DNA of 64,000 bases from assembly GCF_029168945.1 (NCBI RefSeq), contig NC_083605.1, positions 32,873,280 to 32,937,279 of the forward strand, in the 5' to 3' direction. This DNA comes from Cannabis sativa. Lineage: Eukaryota > Streptophyta > Magnoliopsida > Rosales > Cannabaceae. The position numbers and the translations under genes are program-made. The notes beneath the pieces were generated by a model that saw only the letters and a program-made list of their open reading frames with translations, had not been told where the DNA came from and made no database searches. Of this stretch, positions 47,701 to 60,300 are shown piece by piece; positions within the stretch are counted from its first letter, which is position 1; every line of letters begins with the position of its first letter.

Positions 47701-50700
47701 TTTTCTGTTTTATTCGATCAAAACAACTCCCCCTAATATCGAAATCCAGATTCATGAAATGTAGATCTGTAACAAACAAATCTGGAGCTCCCACCAAATC
47801 TAAAACAATGTATTATGTGAAATTTTTTAAAAAAACCTCATGAATAATACATCTACGTTATATACAGTTGCATTTTGATTGATTACTGGTTTCCAATATA
47901 AATATATTTTTTTTTTAAAAACACAATAAGAAGAGTAAAATCAAATTAAGGTACAACCAGTTACGTATAAGTCTGTTTATTTTTTATTTTGGTTGCCTTA
48001 TAGTTGCATTATCGTTTAATGATAGTTTATATATTATGCAAGTAGCAAAACCATAATAAGACTACAAAACAACTGTAAACAAACTAAAATACAGAAAAAA
48101 AAAACTCTTTGAACATCAACATCCATGATAAATCAAATTGTTACCCATTTATGATATAAAAATGGACAGGAAACAACTAGACAAAAATATATTAAAAAAA
48201 CACATACAGAACGTGTTTACACTATGAAAAAACTATGAAAAAACTAATACAAACTGAGAATAGATCAAATAAAGAAACTAAAATGAAAAATAATAAATGA
48301 AACAAAATTAAGACTACACAAAATGAAAATGAACAAAATGAAACAGAAATTAAGACTAAACAAACGAAAATGAAAAACCCATAAAAAGAACAAATAAATT
48401 AAACTAAAAAAATAGAAGTCCTAAAAAACCAAACAAAACCAAACGAAATGCTAAATTGAAAAACCTAGAATAGTACAAGCGAAAAACACAAGACACACAA
48501 ATGGCAAATACAAACAAATTTTAAATAGGGGCGAAACCAAAAAGAAACTAAAATCAAACCTTATACCGAAGACCAACTCCATCTTGATTATTTTTTTGAG
48601 CATCATCTTGAGGAATTTTTTCATGGGCAGCCACCTTTGATTTCTTCTTTGGAGGAGCTCGCCCATGTTTCGACAATGGAGGAGCGAAATCAGAGTCATC
48701 CTCCTCAACAACAATTCGTTTACCCTTGTTCCTATTAGCTAAAGATTTCAACTCCATTTTAGAATTTTTTGTTTGAATAGGGGAAGGAGTTGATGAAGAA
48801 CAAGTTACAGCCATATCTATATATGGATTAAGAGAAAAATTAAAAGATGAAAAATGAGTATGAGATTCAGTTAATGGGAGTTGAAAAAAAAATTGAAAAA
48901 AAAAGGAGGGAAAATAGAGTTGTGATTGTGGAGAAGAAAATATTCAGCTATGGAGGTTACTATTTTAAAAAAAAATAGAAAAGAAATAGAAAAAAAAAAA
49001 AAGGAGAGAAATGATGGATGGTTGATTGATAGGGGTCATAGGTCAGCACGTGAACCGATGCTTTGAATGAGTGTGCATGTGGTAAAATAGTAATAAAATA
49101 AAGAAGAAGAGTAAAAAAGTTGATATATCCGTGTAGTGGTATTGGTGTAATAAAGATTGCATTTTGTATTTTTTATGTAAAAATTTCTAGTTTTTTTTTT
49201 TTTTTAAATTTTTACAAATTAAACATTTTTATATATATAAAAATATAGGAAAATTTTTAGGTGGGAGCATCACTTTTGCTCTCACCCATGAGAACTTTTT
49301 TTAAACCTTTGACTTTTAATCTAATGGTAATAATTTATTGTAGTTTATTTGATTATCGTGAGGTATCACATATATAATTTTTATTATTTATTTTTAATTC
49401 TCCTATATTCTAGGCATCATCTTATTTTTTTTCCTTTCTAAAAAATAATATACTTTGTTTGTTTGTTTTTTTTTTATTACACACATTTTTAGCACTTTAA
49501 TATATAAGAATGTAGCTATTAATTTGGGTAATTAATAGAGTCATTATCATTATAAATAGTATTTTTTTTTCTTTTTTCGGTCATCATTTTTAATGTTGAA
49601 AGTTTCCTTTCACTGATCACATAAGCATTTTCTCATAATACATCATTTCTACACATTTTTACTCTCTAGTCATCCAAAACCGATATCACCACTACGGGTG
49701 TGCATAAATCGATCCAATCCAATGAGAACCGACTGATCCAATTACAACCGACCTATTGGATATCTAATTGTGATCGGATCGGATTGAATGTTATTTTTAA
49801 ATATCCAATTGGATCGGATCGGATGGTGGATGGGGTGTCTAAAAATCCAATGCATCCAACATCCAATCGAACTAATTAGTATTTTCATTTAGTTTGGATG
49901 AGTAATTAGATTTTATATTGTTATACATCAAATCTATATCTATATGTGAAAATTAACATTAAAGTTTTACTTTTTTTTTCTTGGATTGGATGGATCCAGT
50001 CCAATCCAATACATACTGGATCTAAAATATTGGATGGATCCGATCCAAAAAATACTAGGTCTAAAATATTAGATTAACCCAAATTAAACAAATAAATATA
50101 TATGAAATACATCCAATGGATGTTGGATCGATTGGATGACGAAATTAATTGGATCGGATCAGATGGTAAAATCTAACATCCAATATATGATTGGATCGGA
50201 TCTGGATAGGCCTAAAAATATTAGATGTGATCCAATAAACACCCCTAACCACCACCGTATTCCCTCAATATAATTATAATAATTAAAATAATTGTCAATC
50301 CCATGATTGTATTGTTTTATAGTATGTGTTTTTATTACTTATTTTGCCACCAACTTTTTCATGCTTATATATAGGGAATTACTTCATATTAAAAAAAGAA
50401 AACAAAAAAACTCATTGACAAAATCAAATAAGATCTATAAAAGAAAATCAAATTGGACCATCAAAGTGAATTCAAATTATAAAATACATATGCATAACAT
50501 GGCCTAAGAATAAATAATTAAATAATTTTGTTTATATATTATTTTCAATAATAAAACATAAATACATTGAAAAAGAATTAAATCGTGTTGTATTTACTAA
50601 TTTAATAAAACTAAAGAATAAAGAATAAATAAAAATTAATACAAACTCGATCATTCTTAATATATAAGTCATACTATTATTGTTATTTCTCAATTAAAAT

Positions 50701-53700
50701 TTGTTTTTCATCAATAATATTTGCACATATAAAAGCAACTAGCTAGCATAAGTGAATGCTTAATAAAATGTATAAATGTGAATCAATTATTAAAGCTTTA
50801 GAGGATAATCTTAATCAACAATGTGGTCTCCATCTACAAAATTTTAATTATTGTTCTTTATAATTTATAAATAAACATGGCATGTAGAAATATATATGTT
50901 TATTAATTTAATTAAAAATATATTTTTATGTGAATTAGGAATGGTTTATAATTTTAGGTAAGATTTTTATTTGTTTTGATCATTTTGTATAGGATGATAT
51001 ATTTTATTGATAGTTAGAAAGATATTAATGTTTTTTTAGTTAATTGGTTTCTTGATATATTATATGGGAGCTAATACAATATGTATTGTATTTTTTACGA
51101 TAGGTATAATATTGATTTATAGCCATTGATTTAATCAAATAACTTAAATTAACTCTTGGAAACTACACCATAATTAATATTTTTTATTTATAATTAATTT
51201 TAAATATTAATTTGGATCCAACTAACAATACTCCAAAGCTAACTCCAAACCTATAATTTTTCTTACTTATTTACCTTATAATTTTTTTTATAATTTTAAT
51301 AATTATTTTTTAATTTTAAATTTATATTTTAATTTTATTTTCCACTCAACAATAATTATAGCTAAAAGAGTACAAAATATTCAAATTATTTAATCCTAAA
51401 ATAATCAATACAATCAACAATTTAATCATAGTGTAAGTTTATTTTCTTACATCAACTACATTGTTTATGTTATAATTTTCTATAAGTATAATTATTATTT
51501 TCTATAAGTATAATTATTATTTTAAAATATTATCTAATTATAGAAATATTTTTATAAAGTAATGAAAATCTATGTATAAAGATATTTTAGTTTAATTATT
51601 GTTAGCTATATAATAATATTGAAATGAAATTAATAAAAAATTAGAAAAAATGAAAAAAAAAAGAAGAGTACTTTAAAATTATTTTTAGACCACTATTTTA
51701 TCCTTTATTTTTCAATTATATATATAAATAAATATATATATAGATGATATTTTTAAAATTAGACAAACGAGAGAGACATGTATCCACTACGTAAAATACA
51801 AAACAATAATTGATGACATTTAATATAAAGTTTGTACATATGGCATTGTTAAATAATATGGTTTGTTTATTCTTATTTTACTATTTTAATAATGTTTAAG
51901 TGGATTTGAGCCACTGAAATAAGCCAGCCAAAAAAAAAAAAAAAATCTAATAATAGCACCTAATTTTTTTTTCTTCTTTGGTTAGTCCTCCATATATTTT
52001 TTAGGAAATTAAATTGTATACCCATTTTATTTTATTTATTTTAATTTTTACCTCTATTTTTATATCCCTTAAAATATATCCAGTTTTATAGATGATGTCC
52101 CCATTAGACCCCATAAGTTAATGTAAACTATATGCTAGACTTAAATAGAGAATGAGAGTATATTGGACAATATATTAAAAAAAAATAGGTATATTTTAAT
52201 AAAATATAATATAAGAGTATTTTTGATTCATGAATAAAAAAAAAAGTATTTTTCAACTATCTTTTTTTTCTCATATCTTGTTCAACATATTTTTCTCTCT
52301 CCTCTCAAACTTCAAAAATCATTTCCAGTCACATTATTATTTGGTTGAGCTTAAAAAAATACTATTATAATTTACTTTTTCATATAATCATTTATATGAC
52401 ACATATATTTTTTTACTGTTTAAAAAAAAACTATTGAACTATAGTACCAACTATATACTAATTAGTACCTATATGTATTATTTAAGTTAATAAATTTATT
52501 TTTAAAATTAATATATTATATGACAGCTGAATAATTTTTACAATAAATTACTGTTACTAAAAATTTATCATATAATATTAAGAAATAATAGTATAACTTT
52601 TAAAATAACAATAAACACAAAAAAATAACAACAAAAAATTATAAAAATACAGTCTGTATGGAGTTTTTAATATTTTTACGATTTTTACGATTTTATTTAC
52701 ATAAAATATATACAGTCTTTTGGTGTATCTTTATATTATATTTTTGTTATTTTGTTGTTCATTTTTTTGTTATTTGTATATTATTTTTATGTTATATTAA
52801 TTAATGTGTTTAGTTGGTATTTTGATGTTATTTTCTTGTTACTTTTATGTAGTTTTCTTTTTGTTTTCTTGTAATTTTATAAAGTACCCTAAAAATATAG
52901 AAAAAAAAACTTTAAACGTAAAAATATAAATTTTTTTACAAAAAGTAGTATTTTATGTAATTATCTAATTAAAAATTCCACTAATAACTTATGTGAGTTA
53001 TTTTACTTTATTTTAATGTAATAGTTTCTTAAATAAGTTTGAAGGTGTAACAAAAATATTGCTAAAAAAAGGAAAATAATTCTTTTTTTTAAATAATAAA
53101 ATAACATAATATAATTTAAAATAAATACATAATTTTAAAGTAACTAATCGAAAGAGGTGACCAAAATGTTTATAAATCATTTTTATTTTAAAGTGAATCT
53201 TTTTATGAAAATGTAACTTATTAGTATTTTATCTGTATATATTAATTTTTTAAAACTTTATATTATAGGAATGCCTTTTTTAGGTTGTATTTAAGATGAA
53301 ATTGCTTCTAATTAAGTTTCTATTTGGGTATTATAAATTTTAGTGAATGAAATTTTAATATTTAATATAAGAATTTTAAAATTAATAATAAAGCTATTTT
53401 GTTTGTATATACTAGTAATCAGGCGCAAGGAGTTTAGGTCAATTCATTTCTTTTAACCGTTTTAACAATGCTTGGGCATTTATATAGTAGGAGGACGCTA
53501 TTATTTACTTAAGTGTCATAATAATTATATTGTAATTAGTTTTTTTTTTTATCATATATATTTATATTCATGTAAGAAACCCATTTAATAATATTGGCTT
53601 CCACTTATTTAAATTCTTTTTAAAAAATAAAATAAAAAGGTCATATTAATGAATATGAATTTATTATATGGCAGGAACTTTTTGGTGCAGGAACAGAAAC

Positions 53701-54292
53701 TAGTAGTTCGATGGTAGAATGGACAATGGCAGAGCTTATAAAGAACCCAAGATGCATGAAGATTGTTCAAGAGGAACTTGCTAGAGAAATAGGTCAAGAT
53801 AAAGCAGTTAAAGATTCTGATCTTCCAAAGTTGACATATCTCCAAGCATGTGTAAAAGAAACCCTAAGGTTACACCCAGCTGGGCCTCTCCTTCTTCCTC
53901 ACCGAGCTATTGAGACATGCACAGTTATGAACTATACCATTCCAAAAGGATCTCAGATTTTAGTCAACGTTTGGGCCATTGGAAGAGACCCTAGTTTGTG
54001 GGAAGATGCGTGTGTGTTCAAACCAGAGAGGTTTGTGAATTCATGTTTGGATTTTAAAGGAAATGACTTTGAGTACTTTCCGTTTGGGTCGGGAAGGAGA
54101 ATGTGTCCCGGAATGCCTATGGCTGCTAAGCACATTCCTTTGATTGTTGCTGCTTTTATACATTCTTTTGATTGGTCACTCCCACAAGGAAAGACTTTGA
54201 ATGACATTGATATGAGTGAGAAGTATGGTATCGCCATGCGGATGGAAAAAACTCTCCTTCTTGTACCCAAAGCTAAGATTAATATCATATAA
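44791..54292 (+). CDS. Cytochrome P450 (clan 71, CYP76/CYP80-like), two exons
   Basis: Exon 1 is 44791-45681 (297 codons) and exon 2 is 53675-54292 (205 codons plus stop), joined in phase 0 at the conserved clan-71 intron site (GTGAGT donor, GGCAG acceptor). The 502-residue length is normal. Visible features: an N-terminal membrane anchor (residues ~10-30); the hinge PPLPPGPFRWPIVGN (35-49); WKNLR of helix C; the I-helix oxygen-binding motif AGTETS (302-307); the ExxR motif ETLR (359-362); PERF (414-417); and the heme loop FGSGRRMCPG with Cys441. It should be an ER-bound monooxygenase. The family choice is from overall resemblance to geraniol 8-hydroxylase/N-methylcoclaurine hydroxylase types; the substrate is unknown. 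No frame break is seen. A Helitron abuts its promoter. Confidence 0.93.
45846..46045. mobile_element. Small foldback element (~200 bp)
   Basis: TTTGCAG-ATAAATA...CTAAGTTTAACT at the left pairs imperfectly with AGTTAAACTTAAGTATTTAT-CTGCAAA at the right, covering nearly the whole segment. It is MITE-like; no clear target duplication is seen. Confidence 0.6.
46943..47315. mobile_element. MITE family M, copy 2
   Basis: Ends GGGTAAATACCATTTTGGACC and GGTCCAAAATGGTATTTACCC. The 7-bp repeat TCATAAA flanks it on both sides. Colinear with 19930-20306, including the central AAGTTGGTTGTATT segment. Confidence 0.88.
47371..49190. mobile_element. Internally deleted MULE derivative in the P450 intron
   Basis: The left end GGGAAAAAAAACAGAAAAG and the next ~900 bp match, in inverse orientation, the right end of the MULE at ~62790-61900. 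Shared parts include the ATTATGGGCC motif and the segment ending CAGTTGCATTTTGATTGATTC-like. The right end is uncertain: TAGTTTTT occurs just outside both proposed ends but is low-complexity. Only a short N-terminal ORF remains. Confidence 0.6.
48554..48814 (-). pseudogene. N-terminal fragment of a MULE-borne ORF
   Basis: Starts MAVTCSSSTPSPIQTKN and contains an acidic patch (VVEEDDSDFAPP) followed by a basic nuclear-localisation-like PPKKKSKV. A possible GT donor follows VGLR near 48565. It reads inward from the right end of the element, where a second, convergent MULE gene would start. I recognise no domain. Confidence 0.35.
49697..50250. mobile_element. GATCC/GGATC-rich element
   Basis: About 550 bp dense in GGATCGGATC, GGATTGGATTGGATGGATCC and ATCCAAT variants on both strands. 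It is bounded by GGGTGTGCATAAATCGATCC on the left and GATCCAATAAACACCCCT on the right, imperfect inverted ends. It looks like a MITE with internal subrepeats. The superfamily is not clear. Confidence 0.6.
50251..53674. other. AT-rich intron remainder, nothing recognised
   Basis: Very AT-rich, with short direct repeats such as TTTTCTATAAGTATAATTATTA twice near 51475-51520. No ORF with recognisable content. Confidence 0.6.
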
Positions 54293-54895
54293 TCTGGCCC
54301 ACTACAATATATATATCTATATTACTATATATGTGTCTGCATTGAAAAATATGTACGTACGTACCCCAAAATGATATGCGCCCTCTCTCATTGTGGTTTT
54401 CTATTATATTTATTTCAAATATTGCTACTTACTATTGTAAAATATTATATCACATTATTGTGTGTACGTAATATTTTAGTGCATACTTCACTTTTTGTGC
54501 ACGTATAATAGTTGGTTCAAATTTATGTTGTAAGGTATATTTATGTGAGACACAAGTTTGCAGTCCTGTAATTGTCGTTTAAAAAGGGAAAAAAATGCAT
54601 CAGTACCATGCAGTGAAATATTCCCAAATTTTTTATGTTCTTGTCTTGTTTGTAATAAAATAAGTGTAACTTGTGATTAAACTATCTTAATTTTAAGATT
54701 TGGTACGATTAATTTTTGGACTGAAATTGATAATACTTCGGAAATTTAATTATGACTAGTTAATCATATATTTTATGAAATATGAAATATATGTATTATT
54801 AGGAAAATAAATGAATAAGATTATAATTTTCATAGGTTAATATGAGACAATAAAATTATTATTAGAAAACTGGTAAAATAAGTGTAATTTATTAA
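54293..54895 (+). other. P450 3' flank
   Basis: AT-rich 3' region with a canonical AATAAA at 54654-54659 that could serve as poly(A) signal. I see no other feature. Confidence 0.5.
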
Positions 54896-55148
54896 GGGAA
54901 ATTTTATTAATTGACCCTAATAAAATACCCCATTTCAAAATTTATACCCTCCACTAATTTGTACAAATTAATTCCATTATTTTCCAAAACTACCCAAAAT
55001 ACCCTTTTATTTTAATTTTCCCTCCCTAACTCTTACTCTTCTCACTCTCTCTCTTCGTCCTTCTCTCTTCGTCCTCTCTGTCAACCGACCCACCCCTCAC
55101 AACTAAACCAATATCTCAACCGACCCACCCCCACGACTAAACTCAGAC

Positions 55149-55325
55149 GCCGACGACGACGACCCACCTCCACGACTAAACCCACCCACAGACGCGACCG
55201 ACGACGACGACCCACCTCCACGACTAAACCCACCCACAGACGCGACCGACGACGACGACCCACCTCACGACTAAACCCACAGACGCGACCGAGGACGACG
55301 ACTCACCCCCACGACTCGACCGAAC
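55149..55325. repeat. 48-bp C-rich minisatellite in a 5' UTR exon
   Basis: About 3.5 copies of a unit built as (CGA)4C, CCCACCTCCACGACTAAAC, CCACCCACAGACGCGAC, with decay in the last copy. On plus it is strongly C-rich. Arg/Val-rich frames on minus are repeat products. Confidence 0.9.
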
Positions 55326-55432
55326 CACCCACGACGACCCACACAGTTCGACATTGATCCACGACGATCCACGGCCACCCACGACCAGCACGACTACGAC
55401 CACGAACCACCGAGGGAACCCAAATTATATCC

Positions 55433-56231
55433 GTAAGTTCTTTTCTCATTAAAAATTTGAATTTTCATAGATTTGGATGCGAATTTGTGTATGTTCTTCA
55501 GATTATATTGTTTTAGATTGTGTATTCAAATTTGGATGGTTTTCTGCATGTTCATCAGGTGTGTCTATTTGTTAAAACAATGTTATTGATGAGATATCGA
55601 TAGCATATCAACAAAATAACCATTAGAAATTTATGTGTGTTAAAATGTATCGATAGGATGCCGATAGTGTGTCGATAGAATGTCGACAGATGTTGAGTGA
55701 AAATTTTTGAACTGAATTTTAGTGTTTAAATTCATTTGTCGACCACATGTCGATTGTATGTCGACACATTGTAAATTCATTGTTTTTTATTTGTTGTCGA
55801 CCACATGTCGATTGTATGTCGATACGTTGTCGACACAATGTAAATTCATGATTTTTTAGTTGTTGTCGACAGCATGTCGATTGTATGTCGATATGTTATC
55901 GACCTTTTATGCTATTAATTTCTGTGTGATATATCGACCTAATGTCGACATGTTGTCGACATTATGTCGATAGTGTGGATTGCTTAGTTCGAGTGGTCAC
56001 TTATTTGGAATATATCTCGATACATTGTCGATAATTGTTGTTATTGTTGTTGTATGCCATATGTGTGTTAGTATCGATAGGTTGTCGACAATATGTCGAG
56101 GGGTTGTCGATGAAATCATGTCGGTGTTAACTGTTTGATAATGTCGATATCATGTCGACAGCATGTCGATATTATGTCGACCATTTTTTAAATTTTTTGG
56201 CAATAATATTGGTTTGTTTTTTGTTTTTCAG
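55433..56231 (+). other. 5' UTR intron of the DUF1985 gene
   Basis: A GTAAGT donor at 55433 and a TTTTTCAG acceptor ending at 56231 place the ATG directly after the intron. It contains the TGTCGAY array. Confidence 0.7.
55640..56182. repeat. Dispersed TGTCGAC/TGTCGAT repeat array
   Basis: About 28 TCGA cores in ~560 bp, mostly as ATGTCGAY or TTGTCGAY, where chance would give about two. There are two longer repeats of GTCGACCACATGTCGATTG. It is confined to the intron. Confidence 0.9.
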
Positions 56232-56780
56232 ATGGCTCCTAGACTCATAATTCCAACACCCGAGCATTTTATTGGCCGCGTGACATATAGAGGCACCAGA
56301 ATTTTTGCAAAAATCAAAGCTCGGTTTGAGGAGTACATCCTAAATAACACGGCGAAGGAAAGCCGTTTCAGCAACTTTTGGAATGCCGTAACCTTGACAT
56401 TCTCGTCGGTGTTATTTCACCAGTTGATGCTCCACAAAATGAAAGTTGATGCTCAGGAGGAGTTGAGGATGCGGTTTTACGTTGGTCGGAAGGAGGTCAG
56501 ATTCGGAGTGCTTGAGTTTGCACTCATTATAGGCCTGGACTTCTCCTCGGGGCCAACAGAAGAGGAGAAGGCTGCGCAGGTTGCTCGCTCAGGGTCAGAC
56601 CGATTGATCAACAAATATTTCAATCGGTCTGATAGTGTGAAGACAGAAGCACTCCAAGATAGGTTCACAAACTGTCAGAACCCGGAAGACTTGTACAAGC
56701 TTGGCTTGTGCTTGTTTGTGGAGTCAGTGCTTCTGGGCCGCGAGGCAAACGCGCTGATTACGCCTCACATACTTAGGTGA
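56232..56780 (+). CDS. DUF1985-type transposon-borne protein, partial
   Basis: Starts MAPRLIIPTPEHFIGRVTYR immediately after the acceptor. Near the middle LRMRFYVGRKEVRFGVLEFA followed by LIIGLDF is the DUF1985 signature known from plant MULE-associated proteins that often also carry a Ulp1-type SUMO protease domain. The frame stops after PHILR at a GTGACT that could be a donor, but I find no protease domain downstream, so the rest is missing or decayed. Function unknown. It is higher in GC than its surroundings. Confidence 0.75.
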   Translation: MAPRLIIPTPEHFIGRVTYRGTRIFAKIKARFEEYILNNTAKESRFSNFWNAVTLTFSSVLFHQLMLHKMKVDAQEELRMRFYVGRKEVRFGVLEFALIIGLDFSSGPTEEEKAAQVARSGSDRLINKYFNRSDSVKTEALQDRFTNCQNPEDLYKLGLCLFVESVLLGREANALITPHILR

Positions 56781-57399
56781 CTATTTGGTATTATTGGTTG
56801 AATCTATTATCAGACAATAGCTAGTGTTATTGGTTGAATCTAGGTATTATATTTGGTTTTATACTCTGGATCTGGTTTTAAACTTTTAGGATATTTGACA
56901 TTAATCCTTATAATATGTTTATTCCATATGTTTGTATCAGCATAAGTTGTATGTTTTTCGAATTGTTCAAGTTTTTTTTATTCAGTCGCACAACTATATA
57001 GAAACTATTTTCCAACTATATACAAACAATGTACTTGTATTTTAAAATTGACTATCAATGTATTTTATTCACTGTTTTTCCATTGCTCCTTCCTTAATTA
57101 CTTATGTTTTAACAATTCTTATCTGACTTTTTTTAAACCTTTAATAAAGAAGTTATTTTTGTACTAAATATTTAAGAAGTGTCAAAATTGTAACAAAACG
57201 ATTTTGCAACTATTACCAAACTGTTTAGAATTTTGAACAAATAAAATCCCATGTGTATAGAATATAACATATCAACCTGTTTGAATTCTCACAGAATTAA
57301 ACAATTCAAATAGTTCATATGTATCTATTTTATTGCTTGATTGTTGCATGTCTTTCGGTTGTGCCCGTGTTGACAACATTAGCTGCACCTGTTACGATT

Positions 57400-60300
57400 T
57401 TTTGTATCCCATTCAGATAAAAACCTTCGTTTCCTTGGTCTTCCAGATCTTATTTTCTGGTTTGGTGGCAGAACAATGATATCTTTTATGTTTTTTGTAC
57501 ATCCCATGTTGTGTGATTGTGTACCAGATATTTTGAGCCGCTGTATGTTTCAAGCTATGTTCTTGTCGTGTAATAATCTGAACAGTAGTTGTAAACATTC
57601 AAGTTCATCTCTTTTATAACAGCAAGCGCATGAGCACACGGTAACTCGTCAAGTTGGAATCGGTTGCAACTGCATGTTTTCTCCTTGAGGTTGATGACCC
57701 ATGATCTGGTTAGTTCTACGACTTCGAACATGGTCTCGTTTATTGGCTTTACCTGCGAATTAAGTCAATTTATAAAATTGTTATTATGTATATAAAACGG
57801 AAAATAAACTATTAAGAAACTGTAATGCAACTTAAAAATTTAAGAGATTTTACATTTTCTATCAATGAGTCCACAAAGTTGTTGACTAATTTCTTCTCTG
57901 TTGTAGGTGTTAAAAATGTTGTTGTTTTCTGTGCCTTTTTCCTGTTTGTGTATGTCCATTTTTGTATCAAAGCTCTCAATGACTCCATCAGTGTTGTGAT
58001 TGGTAGCTCTCTAGCTGCTAAGTTTGCTGCATTTAGAGATTCAGCAATGTTTGAAGTCATAGTTGAATACCTATTGTTTTTGCAGTGGTATTTTGACCAT
58101 TTATGGTATCCAACTTGTTGTAAATATGGTCTGACACGGATGTCCAAGCTGTCCAACTCGCTCATATGGTATTCAAATTTCCTCTCTGTGTATGCTCTGG
58201 CTGCAGCGAAGAATGGTTTATCCAGTTTGCTTGCATTCTTCTTGAATGTTGCTTTTAGGTTGCTTAACAGGTGGTATACACAATAGCAATGCATGATTTC
58301 TGGAAATACATGAGCAGCTACCTTAATTATGCTCTCATGTCTATCTGAGATCAAGCATTGTTCCTCTCTATTCCCATATGTTTCTCTTACTTTTGTGAAA
58401 AACCATTGCCATGAGTTGTTGTTTTCTGAATTCACAATAGAAAAATCTAGTGGAAAAATGTGCCCATTTGCGTCTTGTGTACAAGCAGAGAGCAATGTAC
58501 CTCCATATGTTGATTTAAGGAAAGTTTCATCAACAACTATTATAGGTTTTCACTTCTTCCATCCTTTTATTGAAGCATCCAGTGCGACAAACAAGTACTT
58601 GAAGCTGTGTCTTCCTCTGTTTGCATGTGCACTATTGTTCCGGGATTAGTTTTTTGCAACATGTGCAAAAAACTTGGCAGCAACTTGTATGATTCGTTAG
58701 CTTTTCCCTGTAATTCTTCTTGCGCGTGCTCTTTGCTTCTCCATGCTTTCATGTAGTTCATTCTCACCCCATACTTGTGTTTCATTTCTCCTCTGATGTC
58801 TTGTGGCATTTGAGTTGTTTTTATGTTGGTAAACCGTGGCTTGATGTAGTTTCCAATCAATTTCGTTGTAGCTTGTCTTTTGTCGGCAAATCTTATGTTT
58901 AGATCACAAGTGTGTATCACCTTCCTGTCATACTTTTGAATGATGAATGACTTTGTTGGCCCGTTTCTGGATGCTGTTAGTGCCCACTTGTATTTTGGAA
59001 CCAAACAACAAATTTTGTATGTTCTCGCACATGATTTTTTCACTCTGAATTGGAAGTTGTTCCTAATTGCATAGAAACCAAGCACACTCTGGAGTGTTTC
59101 TTTGTCTTTGTATATTTGTGCTTCTTCTATTTCAGGATGTTGCGGATCTGTGATTAGTAGTTCGTCATAATCTGTGATTTCTGGTTCCCTATTTTGTTGT
59201 TTTCCAGTTGCTCAACCATCTCCTCTGCCACAAGTTTTGCATAGTCCATGAAGTCAAAATTTTCTCCCCCATCTTCCGGTTCTGTAGCTTCAATTGTATG
59301 TTGTTGATTTGTTGAGTCTTCTGTTGTTGCTGCATTGTATTCGATCGGTTCGAAGGCGCTTGTATGTGTAATTAATGAATTGACATTTCCCAAGAATGAT
59401 GCATTGATGGTTGTTGTTGGGTTGTTGATGACATTCACACACAATGGGTATGTTGTGAAGTCGGGGTCCTTCAGTTTGAGTTGTATGTAGAAATGTAGGC
59501 TTTGATCATCCTTTATCCTTAATGGTTGGTATCCTTCCTTCACTTGATATTTCAGTTGCAAAACAGTGTTTTCTTGGTTGCATTCCAGGACATCTTTCAG
59601 CTTCTGTTGTAATTCTTCATAGTTACAATTGGCTGAAATGTAATGTCCACTAGCTTCATAATTTTCATAATTCATTCGATCATCAAATTGTCCATTGCAG
59701 AATACTAGGAATGGAATGTTGAAAATTATTTTACCAGGATCTTAGATCTACTCACAAGTATGTTGATTAACACCCTAAATATGAACTTTCTAAAACGATG
59801 AAATAAACACATATAAAGTTTAGGAAACCTTACATTGGGTGCAACGGAACATAATGACTCCTTCCGTTCAGATATCTAGCCCTTGATTCCTTTCTGTAGC
59901 AGAGCATTATCAATATCTGAACCTGAATCTCTTTCTCTGAATCTTTGATGTTGAAACCTCCTTCTTGCTGAAAGTCTTTCTTCACGATCTTCCTCACTAT
60001 GATTGAGGTATCACTTGATGTGTGTGGGCACTACTCATACACTAAGAATTTCGAAATCTCAATGAGGAAGAGAAAGAGAGTGGATTCGGCCAAAGATAGG
60101 GAGAGAGAAGGCTCAGTTTTTTCTGAATGAAAAAGTAGAAAATTTAAGTGTAAATTTCCTGAAGCCTTCACTATCTATTTATAGCATTCCACTAGGGTTA
60201 GGTTTGAATTATTTGGCATTAAAATAATGAAAATATCAGTTTAAATTGCCTACAAAAGTGGCCGGCCCTATACATGTGGATTTGGGCCTTACTTTTTGCA

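Larger units (their letters stand above)
45682..53674 (+). other. Giant P450 intron (8.0 kb)
   Basis: GT-AG intron. It contains a 200-bp foldback, a MITE, a 1.8-kb MULE derivative and a GATCC-rich element, but no LTR retrotransposon. Introns at this site in this family are usually far shorter. Confidence 0.88.

Noticed and set aside
54438..54446. TAAAATATT as left target duplication of the second MULE (matches 62790-62798)
   Set aside because: The sequence is low-complexity in AT-rich DNA and is not followed by a MULE-like terminus.
55081..55263. Arg/Gly/Val-rich minus-strand ORF
   Set aside because: Product of the 48-bp minisatellite.
55640..56182. CRISPR-like array
   Set aside because: The TGTCGAY motifs are short, irregularly spaced and in plant nuclear DNA.
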